Below, in pieces: positions 32,693 to 44,501 of a stretch of DNA of 64,000 nucleotides. Location: contig OY726569.1 of NCBI GenBank assembly GCA_963383645.1, positions 28,477,099 through 28,541,098 of the forward strand. Reading direction: 5' to 3'. The stretch is from Muscardinus avellanarius. Lineage: Eukaryota; Chordata; Mammalia; Rodentia; Gliridae. Within the stretch, counting starts at the first letter, position 1. Each line of letters starts with the position of its first letter. The translations under genes and the position numbers were made by a program. The notes beneath the pieces are model-generated. The model had not been told where the DNA came from and searched no databases. It saw only the letters and a list, made by a program, of their open reading frames with translations.

Positions 32693-32732
<40 letters not shown>
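32693..32732. repeat. (CA)n microsatellite
   Basis: About 18 CA units directly after a SINE tail. Confidence 0.95.
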
Positions 32733-32734
<2 letters not shown>

Positions 32735-32814
32735 GGAAAATCCTCCCACAAACTTGAGCTTCCTGGGATGAAGAGAAAACACTGTGTGTTACCCTAACGT
32801 GTCAATAACAACTG

Positions 32815-33055
32815 CCAACATTTGTTTAGCACTTTATATTTTATTCAGAATAATTATATGGCGAGAACTCATTCATGTCACAGGTTAGCCTCGTTAGGAA
32901 GGTGAATGAAGCAACAGCTCTGTTCTACAGATGAAATCTCTGAGCCCTGAGGAGCTGGCACGGCTTCTCCGGGCCTTATATCTAGTCACTAGCAGAGCCA
33001 GGGCTGGGATCCAGGTGTTCTGGCTTGTAGTCCAAAACTATAATCAATGAGAGAG
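32815..33055 (-). repeat. MIR element
   Basis: Reverse-strand MIR order: TTTGTTTAGCACTTTATA, TCTGTTCTACAGATGAAATC, CTAGTCACTAGCAGAGCCAG and GGGATCCAGGTGTTCTGGC. Confidence 0.75.
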
Positions 33056-33512
33056 AAATGGCCTGCTGATGTGAGAAGCTTTTGTAGCTGAATGCCAGCA
33101 TATCAAAAACTTTCCATGTCAGCCAAGGCCCAGCCTAAGGAGGGAGACCACTCAGGGGCTGAGAGGTATAGTTTGCTCTGCAGGGTCTTTTCTTTCTATG
33201 CTAGCGTTTGTCCTGCCACAGCAACGTGCTATGGAGGTTTTAAAGATGTTCCTATTAAGTAGAAAAATGAGCTCTAGCACTCGTTTCCTAGATGGCAGGC
33301 AGGGCCTGGCAAAGAGCATTCTCTGAAAGCCTTACTAATCATCCAAGACCTATGGCTTGTGTCTATCCCTAAGCCCCAGCCCATCACCAGCGGCTGGTTT
33401 CTCAAATGTTACTTCCCACATAAAACCTAGAAAGAGAGAACCTTACTCCTATCCATCACTAGTACCTGGGCTCTGGCCCGGGTTGGGACAAAGAAGGAAT
33501 CAAGAATATCTC

Positions 33513-33642
33513 CCGGCTGGTGGTGCACGACTGTGATCCCAGTACTTGGGAGAGTGAGACAGAAGGATCACAAGTTTGAAGCCAACCTCAACAGTTCAGG
33601 AAGGCTCTCAGTCAGCAACTTAGACCCTGTTTCCAAACTTAA

Positions 33643-33680
<38 letters not shown>

Positions 33681-33757
33681 GGCTGGGAGTGTAGCTCAGA
33701 GGTAGAATGCCTCTGGGTTCAATCCCCAGTACCAGAAAAAAAAAAAAAAAAAAAAAG
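33513..33757 (+). repeat. Dimeric SINE immediately upstream of TRAC exon 1
   Basis: Starts CCGGCTGGTGGTGCACGACT and ends CCCCAGTACCAG with an A tail up to 33,756. An (AAT)n run lies inside the linker at 33,643-33,680. The tail ends 34 bases before exon 1. Confidence 0.9.
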
Positions 33758-33790
33758 AATATCTTCTAACCCATTCCTCTTGGCCCACAG

Positions 33791-34048
33791 TCATCAAGGA
33801 CGCTGACCCGGTTGTATACCAGCTGAAAAGCCCCAAATCCAGCGACACCTCTGTCTGCCTATTCACTGATTTTGATTCTAAAATCAATGTGTCACAAGTT
33901 GCTGAATCTGAAACATTTATCACTGAAAAAACCGTGCTGGACATGAGATCCATGGGTTCCAAGAGTAACGGTGCCCTGGCCTGGAGCAACAAAACTGACT
34001 TTGCGTGTGCAAGCATCTTCACGGAGAACAGCTCCTTCCCCAGCTCAG
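33791..34048 (+). CDS. TRAC: TRAC exon 1, Ig constant domain
   Basis: The extracellular immunoglobulin-like constant domain of the TCR alpha chain. The acceptor CCCACAG precedes TC ATC AAG, and the split first codon is completed by the J exon. The protein reads [18 protein letters not shown]..., with the domain cysteines in SVCLFTDF and TDFACASIF and the block [14 protein letters not shown]. Potential N-glycosylation sites are NVS, NKT and NSS. The exon is 258 bp, about 14 shorter than my recollection of human; the missing part is just after the second cysteine, where human has an NNSIIPED-type loop. Donor GTGAGT. Confidence 0.97.
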
Positions 34049-34394
34049 GTGAGTGCCGCCCAGCCTTCCCTGTGTCTCCCGGTCTGCCCCGAGCTCAGCT
34101 CAACAGTGTCTGAAAGCGACTCTGCTTGGTGGTCTCGCCTTGTTTTTAATAAGGAACCGTGAGCCCCGTCCTGACAATCCACAAAGCTTCCTGGGCAAAA
34201 GGCAGCTGAGGGACAGCAGCGTGCAGGTGGAGCCCAGCCCGGGTCTCTCAGCTCTGGGTCCCCAGCCCCTCTGCTCAGGCTGTTGCTTCTGTCTGCTCTC
34301 CCAGCCCCTCCTGAATGACCCTCTCCAAGGGGGCATCTAATGCCTCCTCTTATTTCTCTATTTCCAAAAGATCTTTCCCAGCTCATAACCTCTC

Positions 34395-34990
34395 AATCAT
34401 TCATTCATTCAGCAACCATTGATTGTGCTCTTCAAATCATCTGGTGCTAGAGTAAAAAAGTAAAAAGTCAGACAAGGGGTCTGCCCCTAGGAAGGTCCAT
34501 TTTAGCTGGGGAAGATCGCCGTCAGCAGAAGGAAGCCTAGGTAGCTTAGGGTAATGTGTGCTCAGGGTTCAGGAAGGAACCACCTTGGGGATAAAAGTCA
34601 AGGAAGGGCTCTGAGGAAATGTTATTTGAGCTGTGACTTAAGTGACGATAAGGTGCCGGGTGTGGTGGCGCACGCTTGTAATCCCAGCATTTGGCTGAGA
34701 CAGGAGGATCGCGGTTCACAGACAGCCTCAGCTACTTAGTGAGGCCCTTTGCAATTCATTGAGACCCTTTTTCAAAATAAAGAATAAAATATAGGGCTGG
34801 GGGTGCAGCTTGGAGGTAGAATGTCCCTGGGTTCTATCCTCAGTATCGCAAAAAAAAAAAATGATAATAAGGTACCAGCTGTGCCAGGCCAGAGAACAGC
34901 CTGAGACAGGAGCACACCCAGAGCCAGGCAGAGCAGCAGGAAAGCTGAGTTGGGAGACACGGGCCCCGGCTAGGTCTCAGGGCCTGAAGG
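34395..34990 (+). repeat. L2 fragment interrupted by a SINE
   Basis: Begins CATTCATTCATTCAGCAACC and continues through GGGGTCTGCCCC and TTTGAGCTGTGACTTAAGTG, as in L2 3' ends. A dimeric SINE at 34,655-34,862 splits it. L2-like sequence resumes with CTGTGCCAGGCCAGAGAACA. Diverged. Confidence 0.6.
34655..34862 (+). repeat. Dimeric SINE in TRAC intron 1
   Basis: Starts GCCGGGTGTGGTGGCGCACG. The ID half is GGGGGTGCAGCTTGGAGGTA and the end is CCTCAGTATCGC plus A tail. Confidence 0.9.
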
Positions 34991-35194
34991 CAGAAGGCAA
35001 TGTTCTGTTACTGGGAAGCTATTGATTGGTGGTCAGCTAGAGAGTCACACCCAATTTACTTTTTCAGATCAGTCTGACTGGTGTGTGGAGAATGGTTCAT
35101 GGGCCAAGGAAGGGAGAAGGAAGGAAGGGATGGCAGCAAAGAGATGGTGGAGGCCTGGCTAGGGTGGTAGCAGGGAACTGAATAGCCAACACGG

Positions 35195-35460
35195 CTTGGA
35201 CTTCAAAGATAGAGCCAGAGCTGGGCACAGTGGTGCACACATGGAACCCCAGTACTTGGACTTCAAAGATAGAGCCAGAGCTGGGCACAGTGGTACACAC
35301 ATGGAACCCCAGTACTTGGGAGGCTGAGACAGGAGGATCACAGATTCAAGGCCAGTCTCAGCAACTTAGTGAGACCCTGTTTCAGAATTTAAAAAACAAT
35401 TCAAATGGCTGGGGATGTATCTCAGATGCCCCTGGGTTCTATCCCTAGTACAAAAAAATA
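35195..35460 (+). repeat. SINE with a 60-bp tandem duplication at its 5' end
   Basis: Bases 35,195-35,254 are repeated at 35,255-35,314 with one difference. The unit joins 23 bases of flank (CTTGGACTTCAAAGATAGAG) to the SINE start (CTGGGCACAGTGGTGCACAC). The SINE then runs to about 35,455 and is followed by AAAGATAGAAGCC, a likely target-site copy of AAAGATAGAGCC. Confidence 0.85.
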
Positions 35461-35928
35461 AAGATAGAAGCCCACAGATGAAAAAGAAAGAAGGTGGCTG
35501 GATTCTGTGCCTGTGCAGCTGAGTCAGTAACAGCCATATACTAAGATGACAAATAAGAGCAAAGGAGCAGATGTGGACACAGAGGCCACAGCCTTTAGAG
35601 CGGGTGAGGGGGTCTAGCCCCACGGCCCTCGGCACTGCGTTTGTCTCGATGCCTTTATTAGACTCTAGCCTGGAACCGGCCCGAGTGTAGGGTCTGTGTT
35701 GATGGCTCCCTGTGGCCCAAGTCCTGCAACACGTACTTTTTACAGCCAGTGTTTGCTGAGTGAATGAATGGTGCCCGGAAGCCAGGGGGTCGATCCTACC
35801 AGGACTCTCCCCTGGAAGCCAGCACGGGAGGCTGTAGACTAGACAGACACACGCCCAACAACCGCGGGCCTGGGAGGGAACGTCGGCATGCTCTGGACAC
35901 TAAGGAAATTTTTTTCTTCTCCTTTTAG

Positions 35929-35973
35929 ACGTTCCCTGTGATGCCAAGTTGATAGAGAATAGCTTTGAAACAG
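35929..35973 (+). CDS. TRAC: TRAC exon 2, connecting peptide
   Basis: A 45-bp exon, the same length as in human, encoding DVPCDAKLIENSFET with split codons at both ends. The Cys forms the interchain disulfide with TCR beta. Acceptor TTCTCCTTTTAG, donor GTAAGA. Confidence 0.96.
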
Positions 35974-36786
35974 GTAAGAGAGGGGTCTACCCCAGCCTTG
36001 CACAGCCCTGGAGAGGCCATGAGCCCACAATAACTTTGACTGGATAGGGGAGGGGGCCAGGGAGCAGATCTGGGAATTAAGTGAGGGAACAGCAATTGAG
36101 ACCTGCTAGGAGCAGCCTGGGATCTTTACTGATCCCTCTCAGCAGGTCCGATTTTCTTTCCCATTCTAAGCACTTTGAGGATGAGTCTCCAGTTTTACTA
36201 GGCCAGCAACTCGCTCCTAGAGTTCTGTACTCCTTTTAGCCAAAGAGAGCTGCTAGAGGCCCAGCTGTGAAATTTCTAACTCCCTTTGGCATGGGGCTGA
36301 AGTAACCAGGTCATCCCGAGGACGAGCTCCTCCACAGTGGGGGGGTTGTTCCTGCCTTCAAGAAAAGCAGCAGAACCCACGCCAGGCGCAGGCGGGGGCC
36401 CTCTCTAGGACCCCCCAGTCTGCACCACCTGCCCGCAGTTCCAATGCGCTGTTCTCACTGAGTCATCCCCTCCTGTGGTTCAGCCACTCATCTCACTAAG
36501 GGGCCCAGACCTAAGGGATTGTGGTGCAAGTTCTGAGTAACTACCCCATCCCTCCCAGAGGCTCAGAAAAAATAAGGACCAACTCTAGTCAGTGTTTTGG
36601 TTCAGAAACACAATACTGTCGACATGGGAGGAATGCACAGAGGTGTTTGCAGGAGACGGGGCATGGACGCTCAGAGCCTGGGGTGGATCCAGGAGCCCCA
36701 GCCCTCCTGCACCTGCCCCACCCAGCTTTGGGGAAAACCATTGGTGTCTGAGGAGTAACACCAGACTCTAGCCTGCAGCCTCCTAA

Positions 36787-37074
<288 letters not shown>

Positions 37075-37129
37075 TAACAAAACACTCTTACTTCAGCTTT
37101 CTCTGTCAGCCCTGTCTCCCTACACATGA

Positions 37130-37215
37130 AGACAGTTGTTACTTATCACCGTTTTAGAAATAAGGAAACCGAGGCCAAGTAAATCCAAGGGCCGCACAGC
37201 TAATGAGGAGAAGAA
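37130..37215 (-). repeat. MIR fragment
   Basis: Contains CACCGTTTTAGAAATAAGG, AACCGAGGCCAAGTAAAT and GCCGCACAGCTAATGAGG in reverse MIR order. Confidence 0.6.
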
Positions 37216-37465
37216 TAAAGGGGCTGGGACCCGACTCTTTCATACTCTGTGTTTTCTGTGGTACCTCTGTCGCTGTGTAACTGGAGGGAACCCAGTTCCT
37301 TTCCTCATGCCCTCTCCCCGGAATGGTTCCCTCAGCCCAGTGGTGAGAAGACATTAAGTCATCACACCTGATCCTGGCTAGAGTCTCCCTGCCTCCTCCG
37401 CAGCGTCCCCAGACATCTTGCTGACAAGTGCTTCCTGTTTCACCCCCATCCAAAGGAACTCCAGG

Positions 37466-37672
37466 CTCTCGGCTGAGAACGATAGCACGTGCCTGTAATC
37501 CCAATACTTGAGAGGCTGAGACAGGAGGATCACAAGATTGAGGCCAGCCTCAGCAACTTAGAGAGAGCCTGTGTCAAAATAAAATTAAAAACGAATGGGG
37601 GTGTAGGTCAGAGGTAGAGTGCCCTTGGGCCCAATACTTGGTCTCTCCTCCCCCTACACACACACCAAAAGA
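37466..37672 (+). repeat. Dimeric SINE in TRAC intron 3
   Basis: Left half has ACTTGAGAGGCTGAGACAGG; the ID half GGGGGTGTAGGTCAGAGGTA is diverged and ends near CCAATACTTGG. Confidence 0.82.
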
Positions 37673-37798
37673 GAAGTCCAGGGTCCATTTGCCCCTAGAG
37701 CTCTACAGCACAGCCCAGAAGAGAGCCATCCCCGGCACATCCCAGCAGACCTAGTCCTGCTCAGCACACAGCCTGACCTCCACTCTTCCTCCTCCTAG

Positions 37799-38243
37799 GC
37801 TGTCAAGACTCTAAGCGCCTGAGAGCCCACCCTCCTTCCTCCTCATCGGCCGCCGCTCCCTCCGGCGGGAAGAAGGCTCCGTTGCCACACTGGCAATGCC
37901 ACCAACTGGATCCTACCCAGATGTGTGCTGAAGACCACCGAGGACCTGCCCAACCCTGCCGCCGCCCCGCTGTCCCCGCTCCTGGCTGTGGGGAACCCCT
38001 GCCCCTCCCAGACACCGCCTGGGGGACCCCCCCGGGGGCTCTCTTGGACTCTAGCTCCTAGAGAATGTTGCCAGAAGTTTATATTTTCAAATAGTGTTCA
38101 TAAATACATTATTGTTCTTTTTCTTCCATGTTCTGGGGTGGGGATTCACTCATTATGTAAGCCCTGCGGTGCTGTGTATTTGAGCCACAATGTTATTATT
38201 CTGCTGCCTATTGCTTCATTAAAAGTGGTTTAGAAGAGCAAAG
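37799..38243 (+). CDS. TRAC: TRAC exon 4: short coding tail then 3' UTR
   Basis: Acceptor CTCCTCCTAG. In human this exon is wholly untranslated. Here the phase-0 exon 3 makes bases 37,799-37,822 coding: AVKTLSA then TGA. The rest is 3' UTR, recognised by CTGGCAATGCCACCAACTGG, AGAATGTTGCCAG and the AATAGTGTTCATAAATACAT block. An ATTAAA signal is at 38,218-38,223, followed by the conserved AGAAGAGCA end. The 8-residue extension (with the Lys from exon 3) is a prediction from splice sites. Confidence 0.85.
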
Positions 38244-41200
38244 AATATGTTCCTGTTTGACTGGCTTGGTGGGGTCATTGTCTGAGCGCTCTCAGGGGGG
38301 GGAACAACGCATGTGCCTGTCCAGCTGTCCAGGCAGCCGAACTCAACACGCTGCTTAGGTCAACCTCTGCGTGGAATAACCTCGAACAAATTCCACAGCA
38401 CAGCTGTTCTGGGCGGGTGGGGGGTCAGGAAAACCTCTTACCAGCTTGGTCTCTTCTCTTTTCATGCCACACACTGGGTACAGCAGGAGGCCCACACACA
38501 GGGCTGGCGGTGACCTGTGGTTGAAATTTGGCAGACGGGACCACACAGCAAGGGTCCCCAAAATGCCACCGTCTCCCGCCCTCTTGGAACATTTCCTTTG
38601 CCTCTTCCCTGTTCATCGTCACACAGTCATGAGTGGGACCCCCGCCATCTTGCTGCCCGGGTCCCGGGCCCAGGCCCAGGCCCTGAAAGGGCCCAGGCTA
38701 GCAGCAGGATGGGCAGGAGGCTGTGACCCCATCAGGACTTTACATTCCCACCATCCTGGGCATGCGAATGAGGACAGAGGAGGTGAGATGAGCTCTCTGC
38801 TCAAGCCAAAGATTCAGCAAGAAAAAGAGATGTCTCAGGCTCTCACCTCAGGGACAAGAAGAGGCATTCCCTGAGGCCCCACAGCACAGAGCTGTCTCTC
38901 CTCAGCCTCCAGCTACCAGAACACCCTTCTCCAGGGGCAGGGATGCTGATAGCTCAGAGACCGCTCAGCCATCCCCCCAGCAACCTCCTGACCAAGACCA
39001 AAGCTGGGTGCTTAGCAAGTCTCGCAGTGAGAGGCGGTTCCTTCCTCAAATACCTGTAAGGTTCACCTGTGTGTCTCTGACGACACCAGGAGAGACGTGC
39101 GATTTAGGCTTGCTTCTTTTCATAGGGATGGAGCCACCGGATTTAATGGGTGACCTAGGATTCCCCCCACCCCACCCACCGTGACCTTCAGCTCCCTGCA
39201 GCTCTGACCCACTGGCCCCTGGAGAACTAAGAACCAGCGTCCCATCTCCTGGTCAGGCCCGCCCAGTGTGTCACAGAATCCCCAGTTCTTCATCTCCAGC
39301 CTAAATCAGATCCCTTTGAGATTACTAAAGCAAAAGATCTCTGGAGATGCCATCACAGTAGGGTCAGGTCATAGTGCCTTCCCAAGGCGGGATTTGCCCC
39401 CCCCCCCCCACACACACAGGGCACGCCAGGAGGCCTCCGGGCCTTAACGCTACCTCCTTATCCATCTGACACAAAGCCAGAGATCCTACCACTGGGAATT
39501 CCTTTTAATTAAAGCATTCTCTCCCTGCATTAAGTGTGGATGCCCCTGGGAGGGTTAGTAGAGCAAGTCTTTATCAACCGTTAAAAACTTAGGACAAATT
39601 GGTTCATCTTTCCTCCACCCCGCCAACCCCGCCACACAAGGAGGTAATTCCCTTTGTTCTGAGTAAAAAAGATCCTGAAGACGTGGGTCTGCCCTGAGAG
39701 TGGGCTGCAGGGGACAGAGGGCCTTGGGCAGGGGTTAGGAGCCCGGAGGGCAGTGAAGGGCCGAGACAGAGCCCCCAGGAATCTCGGAAGCAGAAAGTCA
39801 GGGATGAGGTGGGGGGCTGAGGGTGAGCGAGTGTTGGGGGGACGGTCAGAGGCCCCATCTCCATCTGCCTTTGACCACTCTGTCCTCGCGTGTGGCTCCA
39901 GCTCTCCCTCTCCCTCTCCCAGATGTCAGTGGGCATCAAAGTGACCCGCGGGGAGGCCCAGGGAAAGCTTCCTGTGCCCACCTGGAAGGTCATCTCTGCG
40001 CCTCACACCACCATGGCAGGGCCCCTCAGGACAGAGGGCGCAAATGAGAGAACTGGACACTGTTTATCCTGAAGGGAAAAAGCCACTGAGGAAACCCAGA
40101 GACATGGACACGAAGCTCCAGTCCCTGTCAGCCAGGGCAGAGGCTGTAGCCGCCACCTGGCCAGCAGGCCCAGCCTCACAGTGAAAGGTTGAGCCTAGCA
40201 ACTAACGCGTTCCCAGGGCCAGCTGTGGAATGAACTTCTCTGGAAAGATGTCACCATTGCCCCCAAAGGCTGGTCCTGGAGGCTGAAAAATGGATCCAAG
40301 TAATATCCATGACCCAGAGAGAAGAGTCTAGATGGGTTATCTGAAAGTTCCCTCAGAGTTAATGACTGGAGCTAAAGTCCAGTCAGGAAAAGGGCGGGCT
40401 AAGAAAGATGTGCTTTAGCCAGGCAGGTTGGTTGGTACATGCTTGTAATCCCCGCGCTTGGGAGGCTGAGACAGGAGGATCGCACGGGTTCGAAGCCAGC
40501 CTCAGCTACTTAATGAGGCTCTCAGCAACTCAGTGAGACCCTGTTTCCAAATAAAATATAAAATAGGTCTAGGAGTGTAGCCCGGAGGTAGAAAGCCCCT
40601 GGATTTCACCCCCAGTACCACCAAAAAAAAAAAGAAGTGCTTTGATTCAGGAGCATGGGTGGGGCCTTCAGCACCTCACCACCTTCGGAGGGGCAGGCAT
40701 CTGAGCCTTAAAGGATTGGTTTTGTTGTTGTTTCACCCATAAAATCAAGCTTCCTAGGGGTCACAAGTCATTCCATTACCAAGTAACATCTCCGCAAGGA
40801 CTTCTGCGACTTTGCACCCTCGTGATGGGAAGTGAGCCCTGATCACCGTGTATCCCCATGAGCTAGCACCATGCCCAGCACATGGCAGATGCCACCACGT
40901 GAACAAACAAATGAGGATCCCCGCTGGGCACTGGGTGGGGAGCCGAATTCCAGGGGGGGGGGGCACGGGAGAAATGAAAGCAGAGATTCACAGAGGCTGC
41001 GGCTAGGTGAGCCACTGCCTCACAGTGTGCGCGAGAGCTGAGTCACGTGCCAAGACCTAGCAAGGAAAACAGAACCTGAGTGGTGGCCCCTGGCCGGGCA
41101 GCCCCTGGCAGGCGCTCCTCCACCCAGCGAAGCCTGGAGGACGGTGACACTGGGCACCCCCTCCAGCTTCTCCTTCCCCCTCAAGCAACATGTGGGCGGA

Positions 41201-41384
41201 AGGCTCTGGACTGAGGTGGGGGCCCAGGCCTGTCTCTCTCACTAATGAACACACTGATTGCGCAGCGCCAGTGTCAGGGCCACCTGGCAACAGGGTGGCC
41301 TCCTTTCAGGCACACACCTGCACAGGGTTTCCTCTGAGGAGCACACACAGAGCTGCATTTGAAATTAATAAAGAGGTCAGACCT
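38244..41384. other. TRAC to enhancer spacer
   Basis: About 3.1 kb, mostly GC-rich unique sequence with no recognisable gene. It holds a poly-C/CA patch at 39,398-39,418 and one SINE at 40,418-40,633. Several open frames of 60-140 codons occur on both strands without domains. Confidence 0.55.
40418..40633 (+). repeat. Dimeric SINE
   Basis: Starts GCCAGGCAGGTTGGTTGGTA, carries GGTCTAGGAGTGTAGCCCGG and ends CCCCCAGTACCACC plus A tail. Confidence 0.88.
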
Positions 41385-41600
41385 TGAGTCTGTGGCCAGA
41401 AGTAGAACAGGAAGTGGAAAAAGTCTCCCGCTTCCTGCCAGGTGTTTGGGGCTGGGGGCCCCCTCCCAATTCCATGACGTCAGGGTTGCCGGCAGGGGCA
41501 AATAGGGCACCCTTTGAAGCTCACCCGCAGAAGCCACATCCTCTGGAAAGAAGAGTTAAAAATACAGAGGTCGAGATAGCATCGGCCCGGGCCACATGCC
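41385..41600. promoter_or_regulatory. TCR alpha enhancer (E-alpha) core
   Basis: The T-alpha1/T-alpha2 core lies in the known order. A perfect CRE TGACGTCA is at 41,475-41,482. TCF/LEF CCTTTGAAG is at 41,511-41,519. RUNX GCCACA is at 41,533-41,538, abutting an ETS site in CATCCTCTGG. The stretch CCCTTTGAAGCTC...CCGCAGAAGCCACATC matches the human enhancer as I recall it. Upstream extras are TGTGGCC at 41,391, CAGGAAGTGG at 41,408 and CTTCCTG at 41,431. Known role: CREB/ATF, LEF-1, RUNX1 and ETS1 assemble here to drive TRA transcription and V-J recombination. It lies about 3.2 kb after the TRAC 3' end. Confidence 0.93.
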
Positions 41601-42079
41601 GAGAGGAGCAGGCTGGGCCGTTACACCGCCGCCCGACCGCAGGTGCGACAGGAAGGCCACCCAGCCACGCGGGAGGGAGGGGCTGGCAGGCCCCTCCACA
41701 GGCAGCACCCACGCCCAGCACAGGCGGGGGAGGCGCTGTGCTCCACTTCTGAGAAGCTCCCTCTCACCCCGCCTCTGCCGCCCCGAGATCAATTCTTATT
41801 AGACACTTAGCAGAGGACAGACTCATAAAACTCATGCCGTGACCGCTACCCTGGAGGCAGCAACGTGAGGGGCTGCCTTTGCCCCCAAAGGGACACCCCC
41901 CGCACCGGTGGCCCCAGACTCTCTTGCCCCCACTCCAGGTTGGGACTGAAGTGCCCGGCGATGGCCCTGGTGGACATCTGCCTCTTAGGGACACGGGGAC
42001 TCTGCAGGAGAGGGCCACTTAACCTGGGAGCTGAACACCTTCTGGCTCGGAAGGCCTGCTCTGTGGCAGTGTCCCAAGA

Positions 42080-42100
42080 TGCCCACCTGGGGGCAGCAGC
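42080..42100 (+). promoter_or_regulatory. Weak CTCF-like motif
   Basis: GCCCACCTGGGGGCAGCAGC resembles the CTCF core but has T at the near-invariant A. Low confidence. Confidence 0.3.
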
Positions 42101-42308
42101 GCTCCACCAAATAGGCCTCTTCTCCCTCAGCCTCATTGTGGGGAGAGAAAGCCCCCCAAAGCTTAGGAAAACCTATTTCCAAAGGAAAATAGAATGGCAG
42201 AGGACTTTTATTTCACAAGTCCCTGCCCTGTGCCAGTCACTGCCTGGGCTCCACGCCCCTGTGATACCTGTACCCCTCAGAGAAGAGGAGGGTCTAGGGT
42301 CAGGCCCT

Positions 42309-42328
42309 CAGGCAGCAGGGGGCACTCC
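42309..42328 (+). promoter_or_regulatory. Candidate CTCF site downstream of E-alpha
   Basis: CAGGCAGCAGGGGGCACTCC contains the core CAGCAGGGGGCAC in forward orientation. It is about 0.8 kb downstream of the enhancer core. Binding is inferred only from the motif. Confidence 0.55.
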
Positions 42329-42764
42329 CTGCTCAGGATTGTGCCACCCACTTCTCTAAAGGGAGCCCAGAGAGAGGCTGGGGTGCCCGGGAGCCAGGCA
42401 GCCGCTTTGGATCTGAGCCAGGGAGTCTGTGCCGGCCCTGGATCCGTGGCCTCCTTGGCCTTGGGCAGCTCACTAACCACACCGCCTGTTTCCCAAGGGG
42501 ATCAACACTCTCTTCTAGGTGGTTTAAGAACCAAGGCTTTCCTCATGCGGTACATCCGCCGGGTGCCAGCCATTGAGCCTGGCTCCCGGGATTTGGTCTC
42601 TGCACAAACTGTATGACTCCAAACACAGTAAGTCCAAGAAAAGGCAAAAGGAGCCCCCAGGATCAACGGCTGTAATTTCAGGGCTTCTGCACCATATCAT
42701 GGGAGCGACCCTCGGTCAGGAATCAGGGGAACTGGCCATTTATCCATGAGCTTCACTATCCCTC

Positions 42765-42905
42765 CTGGCCTTCTCTCCTAGGGTACTTTTCTGAGCTTCA
42801 ATTTCTCATTACTCATTTGGAGATAAGAATACCTGCCCGCCTACCTCTCAATGTTGTTGAAGGGATTGAAAGAGATAATAGGTGTGAAAATCTTAATAAA
42901 CTGAA
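42765..42905 (+). repeat. MIR element
   Basis: Shows GAGCTTCAATTTCTCATTAC, GATAAGAATACCTGCCCGCC, TTGTTGAAGGGATTGAAAGA and GTGAAAATCTTAATAAACTG. Confidence 0.75.
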
Positions 42906-43849
42906 ATCCCAACGCAAATATAAAGCCGTGGCGCATCAGGATACACAGAAAGATGACCCCAACCCCAAGCACAGCTCGGTGGGACGTGCCCACACTGCAC
43001 CACCAAGCCGGGATGCAGGGGGAGCTTGGGGCTCCCCCACCCCGCGGCGTATTGGTGTACTCCACAGTGCACGGACACTTCTGCCATCGCTGCGGCCCCA
43101 GGAGGCTCTAGTTGCGCCATCGTGTAGTTTATCACTCCGTCCAAGACTTCCAGCTTCCAACTTCAGCTTCTGGGAAACTTGATGGTGGAGAGACGAGAGG
43201 ACCAGGAGGCGCTGGCCCAGTTCTGACAAAAACTCCAGGCCGGCCTGGCCCCTCTCATGCCATCATCCCCAAATGGTCTCATCCTAACTCCCTCTCGTGC
43301 CCCCAGGGGGCTGCCCTGCTTCCCGCTTGAGCCCCTGGCAGGACAGAGTCCGAAAGCCTGGAGCCGGACCTCTGCAGCACCCCCAGACATCTCCTCTCAG
43401 GCCCGTGTACCCCAAGTGGTTCCGGGGTTTCACTGCCTGTGAGGAGCCCAGTGTCTGACTGCTCTGGGAGTGTGGGCCTGTTCCCTTTCCAAAGCTAAGG
43501 GATCCCACTTTCAAAGCCTTCCTGAAACCCAACTGAGCAGCAGGGAAGAGTGCCAGTCTCCCCTTCCCCTGAACCACCACGTGAAACTCAGCAATCAAGA
43601 AAAAGGGGACAATCAGGGAGAGCAATAAATGTAAGAAGACACGACTGGCAGGACCTAAGAGAGGTTAAGTGGATGGAGGAATGCGGTCCAGATCGTGGTG
43701 GCCACTGGGCTGTGTCATGCATGCTTCCAGCTAGACAGGAGGAAACTACGTTGATCATAAAAGGCCTTCTTTCCGGTGGAGACTGCAAGAGGTGCTATTT
43801 TCATCGACCTCGAGGGCGTCCTCCCTTCTCCTCACTGACCCAAGTTATT

Positions 43850-44095
43850 CCAGTGATTTAGCAAGGGACGCAGTGGGCGGCATCCTCCTCAATAGAATCC
43901 CGATGAGCAACGTCCCGCGTCTGCACACCACCAAAGCAAACACTACCTCCTTTGATCTTCAAAATAAGCCTAGGCAGTGAGCGGAATATTTATTCTCTTA
44001 CAGATTAAGAAGTAGGTGAGGTAAGTGGCTTGAGGTGACAGTGAGCCAGGCCCCGAGCCCCCGGCTTTGCACCAAGCACCAGGACACACAAGTCT
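43850..44095 (-). repeat. MIR element
   Basis: Contains CTTTGATCTTCAAAATAAGC, ATTCTCTTACAGATTAAGAA and GGCTTGAGGTGACAGTGAGC, the reverse MIR order. Confidence 0.65.
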
Positions 44096-44452
44096 CAGAC
44101 TAGGTGCGGCCGCGGGCAGGAGGGCCGTGAGCTGACCGGTGCTTCCAGACCCTCCTGCTCAGCGCCCTGCCCTCTTCTGTTTGCACCCGCCTGACCCCTG
44201 TAGGATTAGAATGGCAACAGTCCCCCGCACTCAGTAAATATTTGCTGATGTTCACAGTCAGCTGAGGCAATACTTTTTTCATGTACAAATTCTACTCCTC
44301 AATAATACGGCAGAGGGTTCATAACGTCGAGGCACATCCTCAGAGTTGGTCCCATAGCTGACTGCTGACTTCAACGGGCAGATCTCAGCCTAAACGGCAT
44401 CTACTTGGAGAAGTCTTTCCTGACTACTCTAGGTTAACTCTCTCCATTGTCT

Positions 44453-44500
<48 letters not shown>
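44453..44500. repeat. (TG)n microsatellite
   Basis: About 23 uninterrupted TG units, adjoining the tail of a reverse SINE. Confidence 0.95.

Positions 44501-44501
<1 letters not shown>

Noticed and set aside
32693..32732. CRISPR-like or regulatory repeat array
   Set aside because: It is a simple (CA)n microsatellite; the genome is mammalian and no spaced direct repeats with unique spacers occur.
38446..43625. Many 60-165 codon frames on both strands between TRAC and 44 kb
   Set aside because: GC-rich DNA yields overlapping frames on opposite strands; none shows family motifs or exon structure.
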